Assembly (NCBI GenBank): GCA_021904315.1
Contig: CM038924.1
Coordinates: forward strand, 12,388,026-12,452,025
Reading direction: 5' to 3'
DNA length: 64,000 nucleotides
From: Sphagnum magellanicum
Lineage: Eukaryota; Streptophyta; Sphagnopsida; Sphagnales; Sphagnaceae
The notes beneath the pieces were generated by a model. That model worked only from the letters and a program-made list of their open reading frames with translations, was not told where the DNA came from and ran no database searches. Positions within the stretch are counted from its first letter, which is position 1. The number at the start of each line of letters is the position of its first letter. A program made the translations under genes and the position numbers. Positions 30,400 through 42,439 of this stretch are shown here, piece by piece.

Positions 30400-31965
30400 T
30401 TAGACAAGATGCATTTCAACTGCTATGGTGATTTTGTGAATGTTAGAAGGAGATGAATGTTTGCTTTGGGAAAAAAATTATCCCAAGGATGGAGGTAAGT
30501 AACATACTATTATGCAAAAATAAGGGTACGCTCATAGCAAGGAAGTTATAAGGACAACAAGAAAGAGGTGTACATAGCCAATTTTTATGAAAATTTTGAC
30601 CCCTTTCACTTTGAGTGGCTACACCTTACATGTTTGTTCACCATTTTAGGTGATTCAAAGCATCATGGGAGTGCCCATAGCCAACTTACATTTGGTCTTT
30701 CAAAAGCATTGCCAACCGATCATTCAATAAAAAAGCAAAGGTTTGAACGCCACTAAGTGTCTGGACACCAGCCTCTCTACCTTATATACTTTTTTGCAAC
30801 CCCGCCCATAAGACTGAAATAGGGACCACAAATAGGTGGGAAGTACTAATAGCAAACCACTTGGAACAATCATTACGATTGACCAATCAAAAATGGGGAG
30901 CAGCAGTCAGATCATATTTATTACACTCTTCTCTAGCAGGTGCAGACGTTTGCTGCGCTATTTACCAGCCTCACCAAACCGAGCAAATATACAGGAGAAA
31001 AACCATTTTCCTGAGCCAAACTAGCGTATGTTGACTTCTCTTTGTCCTGGAGTATGTTGACTTCTCTATGTCAAACTTTAATGTGCAGGGTCACATACCA
31101 AGCACCGGTGGGGATGCTCTTATGGGTGCAAAACACGACAAGGTGAAAAAAGAAAGGGCAAAGGGCAGACTGAGAGGAAAAAATTGCAGCAGTACTCTCG
31201 TATTGACTACAATAACAACTATGGCCATGGGTGAACCAGCACCCATGTTGGTAACATGGTAAAAACCCCAAAACTCATTTGAATTAATTTTAAATATTAA
31301 AAAAATCCCATGCTTGAACTAAATCAGGGTCGCTGAGTTCAAATCCAACAATTTTGGGGCATAATATGGACATTAATAAGAGGCCTCACTCAAAAATATG
31401 AAGGTACCAATGTGGGTGCTGGTTCACTCTGGCCACAACTATGGGCATACGTAAATATTAGTGGTTTTATGGGGTGAAAATACTGTAAATTTCTCAGAGG
31501 TTGTTACAAGATTGTTTCGTTACCGACAGAGCTAGTTACAACCTGGCTACTCACACAACCCAAGGATTGTCCACACTTTGTAATAGCTGCCTACTAGTAG
31601 CTTTTGGATAACTGAACACGGATTTCCTTGCACAGGAAGACGACTTTTGTTCCCGGCGTGCAAGAGTTTTTTTTTTCTTTTTTTCAATTTTGTGATGTAG
31701 CTGAAGTTTCACATCCATAAGATGATTTAGCCAGATTTGGCCACATATTAGATATGAAAGTAGAAAAGAAACTTGAAACTTTCTATATTCTTGGCTACTT
31801 ACTGAAACTTCTCATGAAAATCTGGCGATTTGGATTCTTTTTTTTTCGAAACCTGGCGAATTTGGCTACTACATTTTTCTCCATGAAAAGTCCTTAGTGT
31901 AGGTCGAAATCATAATTTAATTTGACGAAATTTCGCCAAAACAAAAGCACTTTGTGTGCAGCTTT
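30400..31965. repeat. Dispersed repeat, copy A
   Basis: Matches 51160-53025 in the same orientation over almost its whole length. Shared blocks include GAAGGAGATGAATGTTTG, AAGAAAGAGGTGTACAT, AAATGGGGAGCAGCAG, GGGTCACATACCAAGCACC, GGCCATGGGTGAACCAGCAC, CTGAACACGGATTTCCTTG and GATGATTTAGCCAGATTTGG. Its right part carries the TAGCCAGATTTGGCTA-family motif. No intact coding frame. It is probably a non-autonomous transposon or a decayed LTR fragment. Confidence 0.85.
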
Positions 31966-32472
31966 CGGAAGGTACAGTTCGGAAGGTACAGTTCAATTAC
32001 TGCAAAATTCAGGCCGGGGAGCGTCCTGAAAATAGAAAGGAAAAAAGCACCGCTGCTCTTTACTTTACGTTTGTTGTAATTTCCGTAGCAATTTCTCTTT
32101 TGATTGTTTTGAAAAGGTAATGGGCTGTAGTATGATGCGATTTTAGCCTCAAGAATACACAATCAATCCCTCAGGATCAAACGGTACGATTTGCTTCCTT
32201 GGATTGGTTTGGATAGATCTGAGCCATACCATGTCCTAGTCATGCTCAGAAATCGATTGGTGGCCAGATGGGGAGGGAACCTCATCATCCGGCTCAGGAG
32301 AACGCACCAAAATTGTCAAAAGAAGTTCCCTCCGCAGTTGAGGGTTTTCATGTCATCCTTGGACTTTGCACAACATGTTGAAATTTATATTTTCTGGATT
32401 CTCTTTTGTGGGTTTTCAGGCACGCTACATGCGTTTTTAACCCTGTCTGTATATGAAGAAGGGTTAAAGTAT
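31966..32472. other. Unassigned sequence between two repeats
   Basis: Includes a short doubled motif (TTCGGAAGGTACAGTTC at about 31967-31995). No supported gene. Confidence 0.4.
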
Positions 32473-33576
32473 TACAGTAGCCTCCCGCCTAAGTACGCAA
32501 CTTGAACCTGGGAGGATTGTGCGTACTTAGCCGGTAGGTGCGCACTTTAGATGAATCACTTAGTCCGTTCGTCCGTCTAACACACAGGGCGTTCCGACCC
32601 GTTAACGGTCTCTGCGATGCCGATTCTGCCACCCCCCAGAAATGAGCCGCAGAGACCGATTCTGCTACGTATTTGCTTCTTTTTTATCTTTTTTTTTTTC
32701 GGATTTTTCTCCCCTTCTCTTAAATTAACAAAAATGAAGAAACAAAATAAAAAATAAAAAATAAGAAATCGGCAGAAAAATCTAAGGCTACATGTTTGCT
32801 TCTTTTTTTATCTTTTTTTTTGGATTTGTTTTTTCGGATTTTTCTCCCCTTCTTTTAAATTAACAAAAATGAAGAAACAAAATAAAAAATAAAAAATAAA
32901 AAATCGGCAGAAAAATCTAAGGCTACATATTTGCTTTTTTTTTTTTTGGACCCGTTAACGGTCGACTACGTCCCTGACGGAGCTCGGGTTTCAGGCTGAC
33001 CGAGCCCGGCGCTAATCGGAGGGCGGAATTTCCTATTCCCAGTCTGTGGGCAAAGCTATTGGAGGAAATTAGGTTACGACATTCTAGCGCGGAACGGAGA
33101 CCCGGGATAGCCGACGTGAAGAACGGGGTGCCGGGCCGAGTCCGGTCCAGACTGTGTGTGACGGAGCTCGGCAACTTTTGCTCCGGAGAACACCCACTGA
33201 GGGAAGTTATCAGCAATCACTTTTTGGAAAGTTTTTGGTATGGTCGTTACTGATTTTGGGTACTGTACCTGTGCAAGATTACAGAACGTCTCTCGGGGGT
33301 TTTTTTTTTGCGAATTGTTTTTGTTTGTAGCCAAAATGGCCATCATCTGTAGGAAGATGTGGAAAAAGTGGGTAATTATTTGAAGAAAGATTTAGCCAAA
33401 CCTGGCTACAAATCCAAACATGAAAGCACAAAGCATTGGGGGTGGTTGGAGTGGCGTAGTCACAGGTTACCCACTAGTTATTTCATAATCTGAACCTTAT
33501 TTTTTCGGGAAAATAATGCGTACTTTATCGGGATGTGTACTTAAACAGGTGCGTACTTAGGCGGGAGGCTACTGTA
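32473..33576. mobile_element. 1.1 kb non-autonomous DNA transposon with 26-bp terminal inverted repeats
   Basis: The 26 bases at 32473-32498 (TACAGTAGCCTCCCGCCTAA...) are the exact reverse complement of 33551-33576. If the outer TA is a target duplication, the element ends are CAGTAGCC..., the CAGT start and TA site expected of Tc1/mariner/pogo (Tigger-like) elements. Sub-terminal GCGTACTTA motifs recur in both directions (about 32520, 33518, 33551). Inside are a direct duplication of about 130 bp (32672-32796 and about 32800-32930), a GC-rich block (about 32945-33230) and a TAGCCAGATTTGGCTA-family piece (33325-33415). No transposase, so it would need one in trans. Confidence 0.8.
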
Positions 33577-34829
33577 CTGTAGAAAATATACACAAATGTA
33601 TAAAGTTTTGGAATAGGATTGGGTTGAAGAATGAGGTTTTTCAAATGGGAAGATTCCATTGTTTTGAGGCATTAGCTTGGCAAGACACTAAAAAAACCCC
33701 ATCGAACTCTATCCAAAGCATGGAACCACCTGGTTTTATTGCAAGATTTGATTATTGCAAGGTTAATTACAGCATAAATTTATAATATGGCTATTTTTTG
33801 TGCCCAAAAGTAGGCTATTGGTTGAGATCTTGTCTTTCTATTGAGGGATCATAGGTTCGAAATTGGTTTAGTACAATAGAACATGTGGGTCCCATAGAGC
33901 ATATTGTAATGGTTTTTTCTTGCATGTTAGAACATGAAAAACTGCATTGTTAGAACATGTAATTCTATGCAGAGTGCAAAAAGGTTGAAAAAAAACCATA
34001 AAATGAACATTGGATAGAGCTCAATGGGGGGGGGTGTATTTAGTGTCTCTTGTTGACTTGAGCAAACTAGCATTTCAATGTTGTAATAGCCTCATAGGTT
34101 TGTGTCTAGGTGCAAAGAAAGTTTTTTTTGGCCAATTGTTCAAATCAATTGCGTTTAAGAGTTGCCTTGGTGTATTATTGTTTACATGTTGTGCATGCAC
34201 ATTTCAAGGAGCTTTTAGAAAAATTTGGAACTTTTAACACATGTAACTTAATTCTCCCTCATTTTATCCAAAGATGTTATTTAGGATGCAAAACACATTA
34301 ACAATTCTGAGAATTATTTCAACATTACAAACTCCTCCTTGGATGAAGAGAAAAATTACTTGTGTTGTTTGTTGAAGGTCCAAATAGATCACATTTTTTT
34401 TGTTCTTGGCATTTACTTCTTAACCATTCCTTACATATATATTTTTCTTTTTGTGATATATGTCTGTCCTATATCTGAACACAAAAGTAATAAATTATTC
34501 CTTTTGAATACCAACTAGGAAAAAAAAATTATTTTATGTTCTAGGCACCTTTTAGGGAACATGATTTTTTTTTGACACAAACACAAAGAATCCATTGCAA
34601 GGTAAAACCATATTTGAACAAAAGGCAACCACCCCACTGGAGAGGACCACACATCTACAACTTGGAACGACCAATCCCAAGTGGTTGGTAACACCATTGA
34701 ATTTTTCTCCTATCTTTTGCACATATAGCATAGCGGGGATCAAATTTAATGCTAGGCTACCATTTGTCTCATCAATTTTGATTGTTTTTTTCATTTTTAA
34801 TACCTCAACACCTTATCCTAGATGCCAAT
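33577..34829. other. Gene-free AT-rich DNA
   Basis: No protein motif, repeat array or RNA gene seen. The short frames overlap on both strands. Confidence 0.4.
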
Positions 34830-35440
34830 TGTGGATTCCAATGATAAGATATGATCCAACCCTACTATTGCTTTTGTTCATTTTGATGTTGATCTTGTAG
34901 ATTCCATTCATCCCATGTAAACCCTAACATTTCAACATTTGAACCTAGATTATGGAAGTCAATTCTACTAATAAGATCTTATTCAAAGTTATTTCATTTG
35001 ATTAGTTTAAACTAATTAGACTTTTATGATTGTCTTCAAAGCTCATGCCCATTCAATAATTTATGTTCATCCCATTTAAAGTCTTACAATTGATATAAGA
35101 AATGTGGATTTTATTGATTAGATTTGATCCAAGGCTTCTATTGCTTCTCTTAATCAATTTTGGTTATTGTTTTCATGTTGATGTATTAGTTCCTATTCAT
35201 CCCATTGAAACCCTTGTATTTCAACACTTTAACCTAAATCACATGTGGGGATTTTGTTGTGCAGATTTGAAGCAAGGTTATTGCTACTTTTCTTCATTAG
35301 TTTAGATGATTATCTTCATGTTGGTTTAATGGTCTCCATTCATTTTATCCATTTTAATGTTTTAGCATCTAAAATTAGACCACAAATGCAAAACCTATTG
35401 ATGTAGATTTTGTTGATGAGATTTTATTCAACCTTAATGG
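34830..35440. repeat. Highly degenerate tandem repeat, period about 130 bp
   Basis: Four to five units repeat the order GTNGATTNNNTTGATNAGAT, TGATCCAANNCT, TATTGCTTNT, TTCATGTTGAT, TTCATCCCAT and a TTTCAACANTTNAACCTA-like tail. Units are old and diverged. Confidence 0.5.
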
Positions 35441-37396
35441 TGTTTTTGAACTGATCCCAAATACCTTCATGATAAGATTTAATCACATGGTGCTTGGAAA
35501 GGCTTGGATAGAGTTTGGAATATGGCATAAACAAACACAGAGAGCAAAAATGCTAGAGATAAAAAAGAATTTTTCCCAAAGATAGTTGATAGCTCGAGGG
35601 AAATTATGGCAAAGATGAAATTAGGACATAAAGGCACATAGATAAATAGTGTGGTAGGTTTGAGAGTAGAATTGTGTGGATGTTTGTGTGTGAAATTCAA
35701 GAATGGATGGGTTTGATTATGTTGGAGTGGAAGGTTTTCAATGTGATGAAAAATTCTTGCATACTCATGTGGTAAAAGCTAGTGCAAGAGAAAGGAACTT
35801 GGCAAATTGTCGAGTATGTTCAATTGAATACCATGTTTGTTGTTTACATTCATCATTTTGCTAGCTATAACAAGGAAAAGACGAAGGTAACACAATTGAT
35901 TCCTTTGTATGTAGAAGGTTATGTATGAAAGATACAAAACCAACTATCCAAATTTTGAGCTCTAGGAGGAAACCTGGAAAGAATGGATGCAATAAACATC
36001 TATGGAGTTGACAATAGGGACATTAAAGGAAGAAGTTTCAAAGAAAATTGTATTGTAAAATGAAAAAGTGTTAACACACCTAGAACAAATAGACAAACAT
36101 GCAATGTGTAATGTCTTAAAATGTTGACAAACCGTAATTGATCAATGGTACCAATCCATCAACCCCATCTAATCTTGCATCCACACCTACATCTAATCTT
36201 CTTTCTATCTATGCATATTTGGACACTTTGGAACACATGGGCTTAATTTGTAACATTAGATATGTAGGTTACTTCTACTTCCATTTTGTTTGAGAAGGCT
36301 AAGATGAAGGTAGAAGGTCAAAGCATGATTGGGGTACCCCCTTTGAAACATAAGGACTCACTCTGAAGACTTTTAAATTCACCTTTTTTTTCATTTTTCT
36401 TATCATCTGTCTTAAATTTCCCCTTTTTTCTCATGTAAAAAATAATAATTTTGTTTCGAATTTTATATAGGCCTCTAAAATATTTCTTTTTTCACTTATG
36501 CAAGTAAAAATAATAAAATTTATCCAATGTGGGCCATGTTCTACCAATGGCCTAATTTTTTTTGAAATTTCATTTTTTGAAATTTTTTACATTGCACTTA
36601 TAAGGCACTTGGATTTTGTCACACTCATATATTTTATGCACATTAGTACTTAAGGTGTTTGTGGTAAAAATTCTGAGCCAAAAAAAATTGTGTAAACATT
36701 CTTTATGAATCCTTGAATGTTTTTTTTGCTCAAGAGACAAAGTCCTGGATTTTTTTTCAAGATTTAGTAGGGATCTTGAAACTTGTTCAAAGTTGACATG
36801 CTATGCATAAAATAGTATTTAGTAATGTATCTATCCATGAAGAAAATCAAACTTTCAATATGAATGTGCCATTAAATTACAACAACATATTTAAATCAGG
36901 GGGTCCATTGGGGATAAGAAGCTCAACAATCTTTTTTGGTACCCCAACCATGCTTTGACCCTAGATTATTTGCAAAATTTAATCATGAAGCATTGAGCAA
37001 ATGGCATACATTATGAAAGTGGACTTACAAGAACAATGCCATGCTTTGTTACAAACATAAATGCAAATTAATGTTTGAAGGTAAATAAAGTTAAAATCAA
37101 TAACTTGAAAATAGTTAGGAATTTAAAAATTATAGGTGAAGAAAATTTTTAAACAAAGGTTAAAGAAATTTTAAACATGTAGAACTAAAAGTCTTCATCC
37201 CACCCATTGTTAGTAGGTTCAAGCATTTACTTACTTATGACTCCAAATGTGAAGTCCATCAAGTGTTTATTTAAAAAGTTTATAAGGATAATTGTAGTTT
37301 TGAACAAATGTGTGTACTTTGATTTTGTGGAATCTGTGACAAATGCGAAAATTAAACACCATCTTCTAATGGATGGAAATTCATCCATAATGTTCA
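35441..37396. other. Gene-free AT-rich DNA
   Basis: No recognisable gene. Fragments may be remnants of mobile elements, but none has a motif I can name. Confidence 0.35.
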
Positions 37397-37700
37397 TTCG
37401 TAACTCTTAGTTAACTTTCAATTAAGTCTGAATTAACTCCCAGTTAAATCTTGTTAAATCTAAGTTAACTCCTAGTAAGTTTTAGTTAAATCTAAGTTAG
37501 CTCCTAGTTAAGTCTTAGTTAAGTTTGAGATAATTCCCAATTAAATATTAGTTGAATGGTATTTAATTCCCAACTAACTCATAGTTAAACCTTAATAAAT
37601 TTTTAAATGAGTCTTAGTTAATTTGTAGTTAAGTCCTAGTTAAATCCTAGTTAAATCCCAATTAACTTTTAATTAAATTTCAATTAACTCATAATTGACA
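37397..37700. repeat. Short tandem array of TAGTTAAGTC-type units
   Basis: About 20 imperfect units of 11-16 bp (CCTAGTTAAGTCTTAGTTAA and variants such as CCCAGTTAAATC and CCAATTAACTT) run head to tail. Strongly AT-rich and non-coding. Confidence 0.8.
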
Positions 37701-38336
37701 TTTAGTTGGGAAGGTTCTAAAGAAGCTTCTTTACTTCATGCACACATAGAAATCTCCTTGCAAGCTTCCTTGAACTAGGTCCCCAGAGAGGTATAAATAG
37801 AAGTAAAACCCTTCATTCTTTTTAGTTTGTTTTACATTAGTTTTAAGCATGATCTTACACCATAGCTTTGTCATGTCTTCTCATGTTCATGTTTGCATAA
37901 TAAAGATTGATTTTCACATTTATTTTGCACATCTTGTGTTCTTGTTTTTGAATCACATAATCTTGTCTTGTTTTTTGTTTGAAAGTTAAATTTAAACCAT
38001 TTCTTTAGCCCTTGTTCTTGTCGTTCTTCATGTCCTTGACATAATCAAATATCTTCATCCATTGTCTCCATTTCCTTTTCAAACCACTTGTCTTGCATTC
38101 CATTTGCACTTGGTACCTAACATGCATTATGTTATTGGTTTTGATAGAATCTTAGTCAACATTAGGAGCCACTTCACACCTTCCAATCCTCTTCATGATG
38201 AATATCTCCTCGCCCAAATAATTGAAGTCCCCAATAAATACTCAAAGTATTAATCACCATGCATAAAAAACTTAACCAATTCAAATATAATTAAAATTAG
38301 TGCAATATGGCGACATCATGGTAAGATATTAAATAT
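37701..38336. other. Gene-free spacer
   Basis: AT-rich. No supported feature between the TAGTTAA array and the transposase relic. Confidence 0.35.
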
Positions 38337-38649
38337 TTAAAATTTAGGTAGATGAACAAACTTTGAGGATGAATAACATATAATGTTGTTCATTGAGTAG
38401 ATCTTCTTGTGTTCATTGAACCAAGTTTTGTATGTAGCATTGTTCCAAGGTTTGTGGATCTTGATGAGTGTGCCATCAATCAACTCAATGCTAAACTCAG
38501 GCATGGTGGTGCCCAACACAAATTTCCCCTATGAAGTGGGTTATTGGATCTCATCCCCAATTGCATCATTGACGCAAGATGCAATGAAAATGGTGTCATC
38601 ACAAATTGCACCTTTTGATCAATTCCATAGAAAAACATCATACACATAA
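38337..38649 (-). pseudogene. Harbinger/DDE_4-like transposase fragment
   Basis: On the minus strand the sequence reads a broken frame with DTIFIASCVNDAIGDEIQ, two stops, then a 60-codon frame with ELIDGTLIKIHKPW and KTWFNEHKKIYSMNNI. The order DGT(L)xKIxxPW...WFN..KK.Y.(M/F)NN is characteristic of Harbinger-type (DDE_4) transposases, where the Asp of IDGT is the first catalytic residue. The frame ends soon after. The rest of the catalytic core is missing, so this is a relic. Confidence 0.5.
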
Positions 38650-39589
38650 ACAGTATCATGTTTCATGTACAAAATGAATTCCAAAAGGCATTGTTCAAAG
38701 CATAGTTTTTGTCGTAACCCTACGTGAGAGAATGTGAGGATGAAATTCAAACTCCCGAAATGGGGACTTGGGAGTCCTCCGGGACTCCCGAAACTTCAGA
38801 GTTCGATTGCAGGGGTCAAAACACCTCGCATTGGGGTTTTTTTTATATCATTGGAAATCTATTAAAGTGTAGATGTCGAAAATGGCCTCGCATGGGCCAT
38901 TTGGACATTTGCAGTACAAGTTATGGCAAAAAAAAATGTTAGGAATTAAACTGGCAGTTTGACTCCCGACCACTAAAAGTTGGGAATCAACCCGACCCCG
39001 GTGCGTGCAGGTGGAGTGAAACACACCGTTTGAAAGCTCTTGAGAGAGCTACAAGTTTGTTTCAGACCTCATCCTAATTGGAGGTTTGAGCAAAAAGTTA
39101 TGATTTCTCAAAGTTTCGGGAGTCCGAACCGGGACAGTTTCAGGACTCCTCCTTGGGAGTCTCGGGACAAAAAGCCATTTGGATGTGGGTGCCATGGAGA
39201 GACATAGAGTATACTATATGGGGGAAGGTGGTGGCTTCCTCCGAGTCCAGGCCGTGCTAAGTCATGTGAGTCGTGTGAGTCCAGAGTTGCCCGTGGCTTG
39301 TCCTAGCACCAAAGGTGCTCCAGAAGGTGAACTAACCAACTTGTTGGTTGGTTTGATGTAGGCTCGAGTAAGTGAATAGCTTGTCACTCTTCCTAGTCCC
39401 ATTTCGGAGCTTTAGCATGCCCCTTTACCCCTTTTAGTGCTGAGAACTGGGAACGTGCCTCGAGTCCCTCACAATTCCGCGACTTGAATAACTTAGGCCC
39501 AACTTGGGGCTAACTAGGGACTTGGGAGCACGTCAGTTTTGAAAGATACCCTTTTTGAATGTGGTGATCATTTACAAAACACACATAGT
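38650..39589. other. GC-richer gene-free island
   Basis: Between about 38.74 and 39.54 kb the sequence is richer in G and C than its flanks and repeats CGGGACTCCCGAA/CGGGAGTCC motifs in both orientations. I see no convincing protein. It may be part of an undefined mobile element. Confidence 0.4.
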
Positions 39590-39835
39590 CCATTAACCTT
39601 TAAACATGAAATTTAAACATCAATTTAGACCCTAAACCAAACTCCAAACCCTAAATCTTAATCAAAAGTTTGAAACTAAAAACCCAAACTTTAACTTAAA
39701 GTATAAAACTAAAATTTAAGCCCAAAACTTAAAACTTAAACTTAAACCCAAAGCTTAAAATTAAAACCTAAAGGTTAAACCCAAACCCAAACCATAATCC
39801 AAACTCTAACTCCAACCTTAAACAACCTTAGACCT
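39590..39835. repeat. C-rich degenerate CCTAA array (left)
   Basis: Variants of AAACCCTAAA and AAACTTAAACC run head to tail. They resemble the plant telomere repeat CCCTAAA, but units vary in length and sequence, so this is an internal low-complexity array. Confidence 0.7.
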
Positions 39836-40658
39836 TCATCACAAAGTGGGGACCCCTTTGTATTAGTGCTATTTAAGTGCTTTCACAATACTTTTACAAG
39901 ATGTCCAAGGTTTAGTGCTTTGTTCGTGTAAAATAGGCATTGAAACAATTTAGATTGTATTGATTTAATTTTGGTATTGTTTCAATGATAATTGATGTAG
40001 CATCATATTTGCATTGTATTTATGTTGTTTGCCATGTTGTATTCACATTATGTCCATATTGTAATGATATTGCATTAGTATTATGATTGTATTGGATATG
40101 CATTTTTAGTTATAAATGATACAATGTTATTACAATATGGTTACAAACTCTATTATTGTATTGATTCTATATTGTATTCATGTTGTCTATATTTTGTATT
40201 TATGTTGTACTCATATTTTTTCAACATCGTATTTGCATTGCATGTGCATTGTTGAACATAGGGGATGCAATGTTGCAACAACATAGCTACAAACTAGATA
40301 TTCAATATTGACTCAATGTTGTATTCTTGTTGTTTATGTTATTGTATCTATGTTATAATCATACTTTCCCAACATTGTATTTGTATTGTTTGTGTGTTGA
40401 GCTTAGGAGCCTATTTTCTAGTCAAGAGCTAGAGTTAGTCAGAGCTCCTAAGCCAACATGGATTTAACTTCCAAGAGTGAGTGAGAAAAAGACCTTTAAA
40501 AAACAGTCGTCAGCCACTGAAGCAGTGGGGCACACCTTCATCCACCAACATGCAATAGTTATGACAAAAAATACGATTTCACAAAAGGTACCCTAGAGAA
40601 GTATCAGAACCTAGAAGAGTGCATGGCATTTCTGAGAAGGAAGCTTTATCTATTCAAT
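39836..40658. other. AT-rich low-complexity spacer
   Basis: 39930-40400 is built from TGTATT/CATATTGTAATGATATTG-like words. A small inverted repeat (GCTTAGGAGC...GCTCCTAAGC) occurs near 40404-40455. No later exon of the neighbouring transporter gene was found here. Confidence 0.4.
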
Positions 40659-40686
40659 TCAATGTAGAAAAAGGGTCGATGTGTAC

Positions 40687-41111
40687 CTGCGGGGATCTCC
40701 CTTGTTGAATCCAAAGCTGGTCTCAATAATGAACCCAATTCCAAATGCCAGAAACAAAATGAGGAAGACAATATCTCGGCATTTGCGATTCTGTTTGATG
40801 CGTGGTCTTTGTGCAGGAGGCCCTGCTTCCTGATCAACAAATGCAGGATGGCCTGTCATATATGCTGCAGGAGGTCCTGCAGCATATGAAGGTGGTGCTG
40901 CTGATGGAAGTTGCTCTCTAGTGGATGATGGATATGGAGGTGCTGATGGAAGCTCCCTGCCAGGTGCATATGCTGGTGGCCCCACATATGCAGCATTTGC
41001 AGGGCTTCGGGCCGGCGCTGGACTACCTATCACAGGGCTCACAGGGCTTCCATAGATAGGAGTGCCAGACACAATTGCCCCAGTCGGACCCGGATTCTTC
41101 TGCTTCCTCAT
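40687..41111 (-). CDS. Choline-transporter-like (CTL/PNS1) protein, first coding exon only
   Basis: The minus-strand exon starts at the ATG at 41111 and ends at 40687 in a good donor (CGCAG|GTACAC), phase 2, after about 141 codons. The N-terminus is a disordered Pro/Ala/Tyr-rich tail (SAPPYPSS, GPPAAYMTG). Then come a basic stretch (RPRIKQNRKCRD) and one membrane segment, IVFLILFLAFGIGFIIETSF, followed by GFNKGDPRR. The sequence KCRD-hydrophobic-FGFN.G(D/N)P(R/L)R is the usual start of plant CTL proteins, multi-span membrane proteins implicated in choline or lipid transport. Later exons should lie below 40687, but I could not identify any. The gene may have a very long intron or may be truncated. 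Confidence 0.75.
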
Positions 41112-42430
41112 TCCCCCTCAATTTACCACTCCAGCCTGAATAAATCTATCTATATTCAGGGAATTCAATGTGGATAGTATCAGCTGTTTGTTGATCTATT
41201 TTCCAGATTCACAAAACCGGAATTTCACAACACGCATCGAAGAAGTTGTGTTGATCCAAACATGTTTTTGCAGAATTGCGACGCACTTTGTCGATCTCGA
41301 ACTATCGATCTAGTGCTCGAACCTCCTTCAGAATTTTCCCCAACTTCCTGATCTCTGGTTTGACAATCAGTAGCTTGAAAGATATTACAGGATAAGGTTC
41401 AGGTTGCTGCAGTTCAGGCTGCGTGAGAGACTCAACTACGAAGGGAGCCGAGAATCTGCAAAATTTCCTAAATCAGAATCCAGCATACTGGATTCATTCG
41501 TGTGTTCAAAACCGCTAGAATATAAATGCAAGAAGAAGTTTGTTCTTCTTTCACGATCTGAAACAAGAAGAAAATTCCTTTCGCGGGAGAATATCTCTTA
41601 CTAACCAAGTTTCCTGCATAATGAATGCCTAGATTTGTTGGACCGCGGCAGCTGCTCCAAAGCAGCACTTCAGATTACACGCAAAAGAAGAAATGGATTT
41701 GTCAGTTGCCTGTAGCACGTAGAGATCATAGCCCAGCCGTCCGTCTCCTTCTTCGAAAGGAAAAGCAAAACCTTAAGGTCTGTGCACAATGAGTGTTAAG
41801 GTCTCCGTTTTGCTCCGTCATCGCCGTGTAACAAACACACAGAAAAAATGCAAGACGAGTACTTCACCTCTATTTCTTCAGAGAGAAAAAAACCAAACCG
41901 TGTACACATGTACTTCTAGATATTACAATTATTGCTCAAGGACCAAAATGTACAGCCAGGAGGAAGAATCTGAAGGAAAAAAGTCCAATTAATTGAATAA
42001 GTCTTTTGTCCTTTCTACACAAGCAGCTGCACCTTCTTAACAAACGCAACAAGAAAAAGGAAACAACAGATCTTGCGCAGAACGCGCTAATGACATTTTC
42101 TTGCCTACGGATCGGAAAAGAAAGATGTATACAACCTGGAAGATGGACCGACGACGGACCGAACCTGGAAGAAGACCTTTCTCATTTTACATGTTATTCT
42201 TAATGGAAAAAATCAAAAAAGAATTGAAAAAAATCGTATTAACAGAATGCAAGGACTGCGAACTATCCATTCGAGAAATCGCAGCCTCTTTAGAGAAATG
42301 AAAAATCGGGAAGAAGATTCACAGAAGACGACGACGAGATCGGCGGAAGAAGCGGAAAAGTCGAAGGACAACGCGCTTTCGGAAAACCACAATTTCTTCT
42401 CGTCTTCTTCAGGGCGTGCACGAAGGAGCG
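41112..42430. other. Upstream region of the transporter exon
   Basis: Less AT-rich than the surroundings. It probably contains the minus-strand promoter and 5' UTR of the CTL gene. The plus-strand frames here (for example around 41404-41604) have no family motif. Confidence 0.4.
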
Positions 42431-42439
42431 ACTTTTTGT

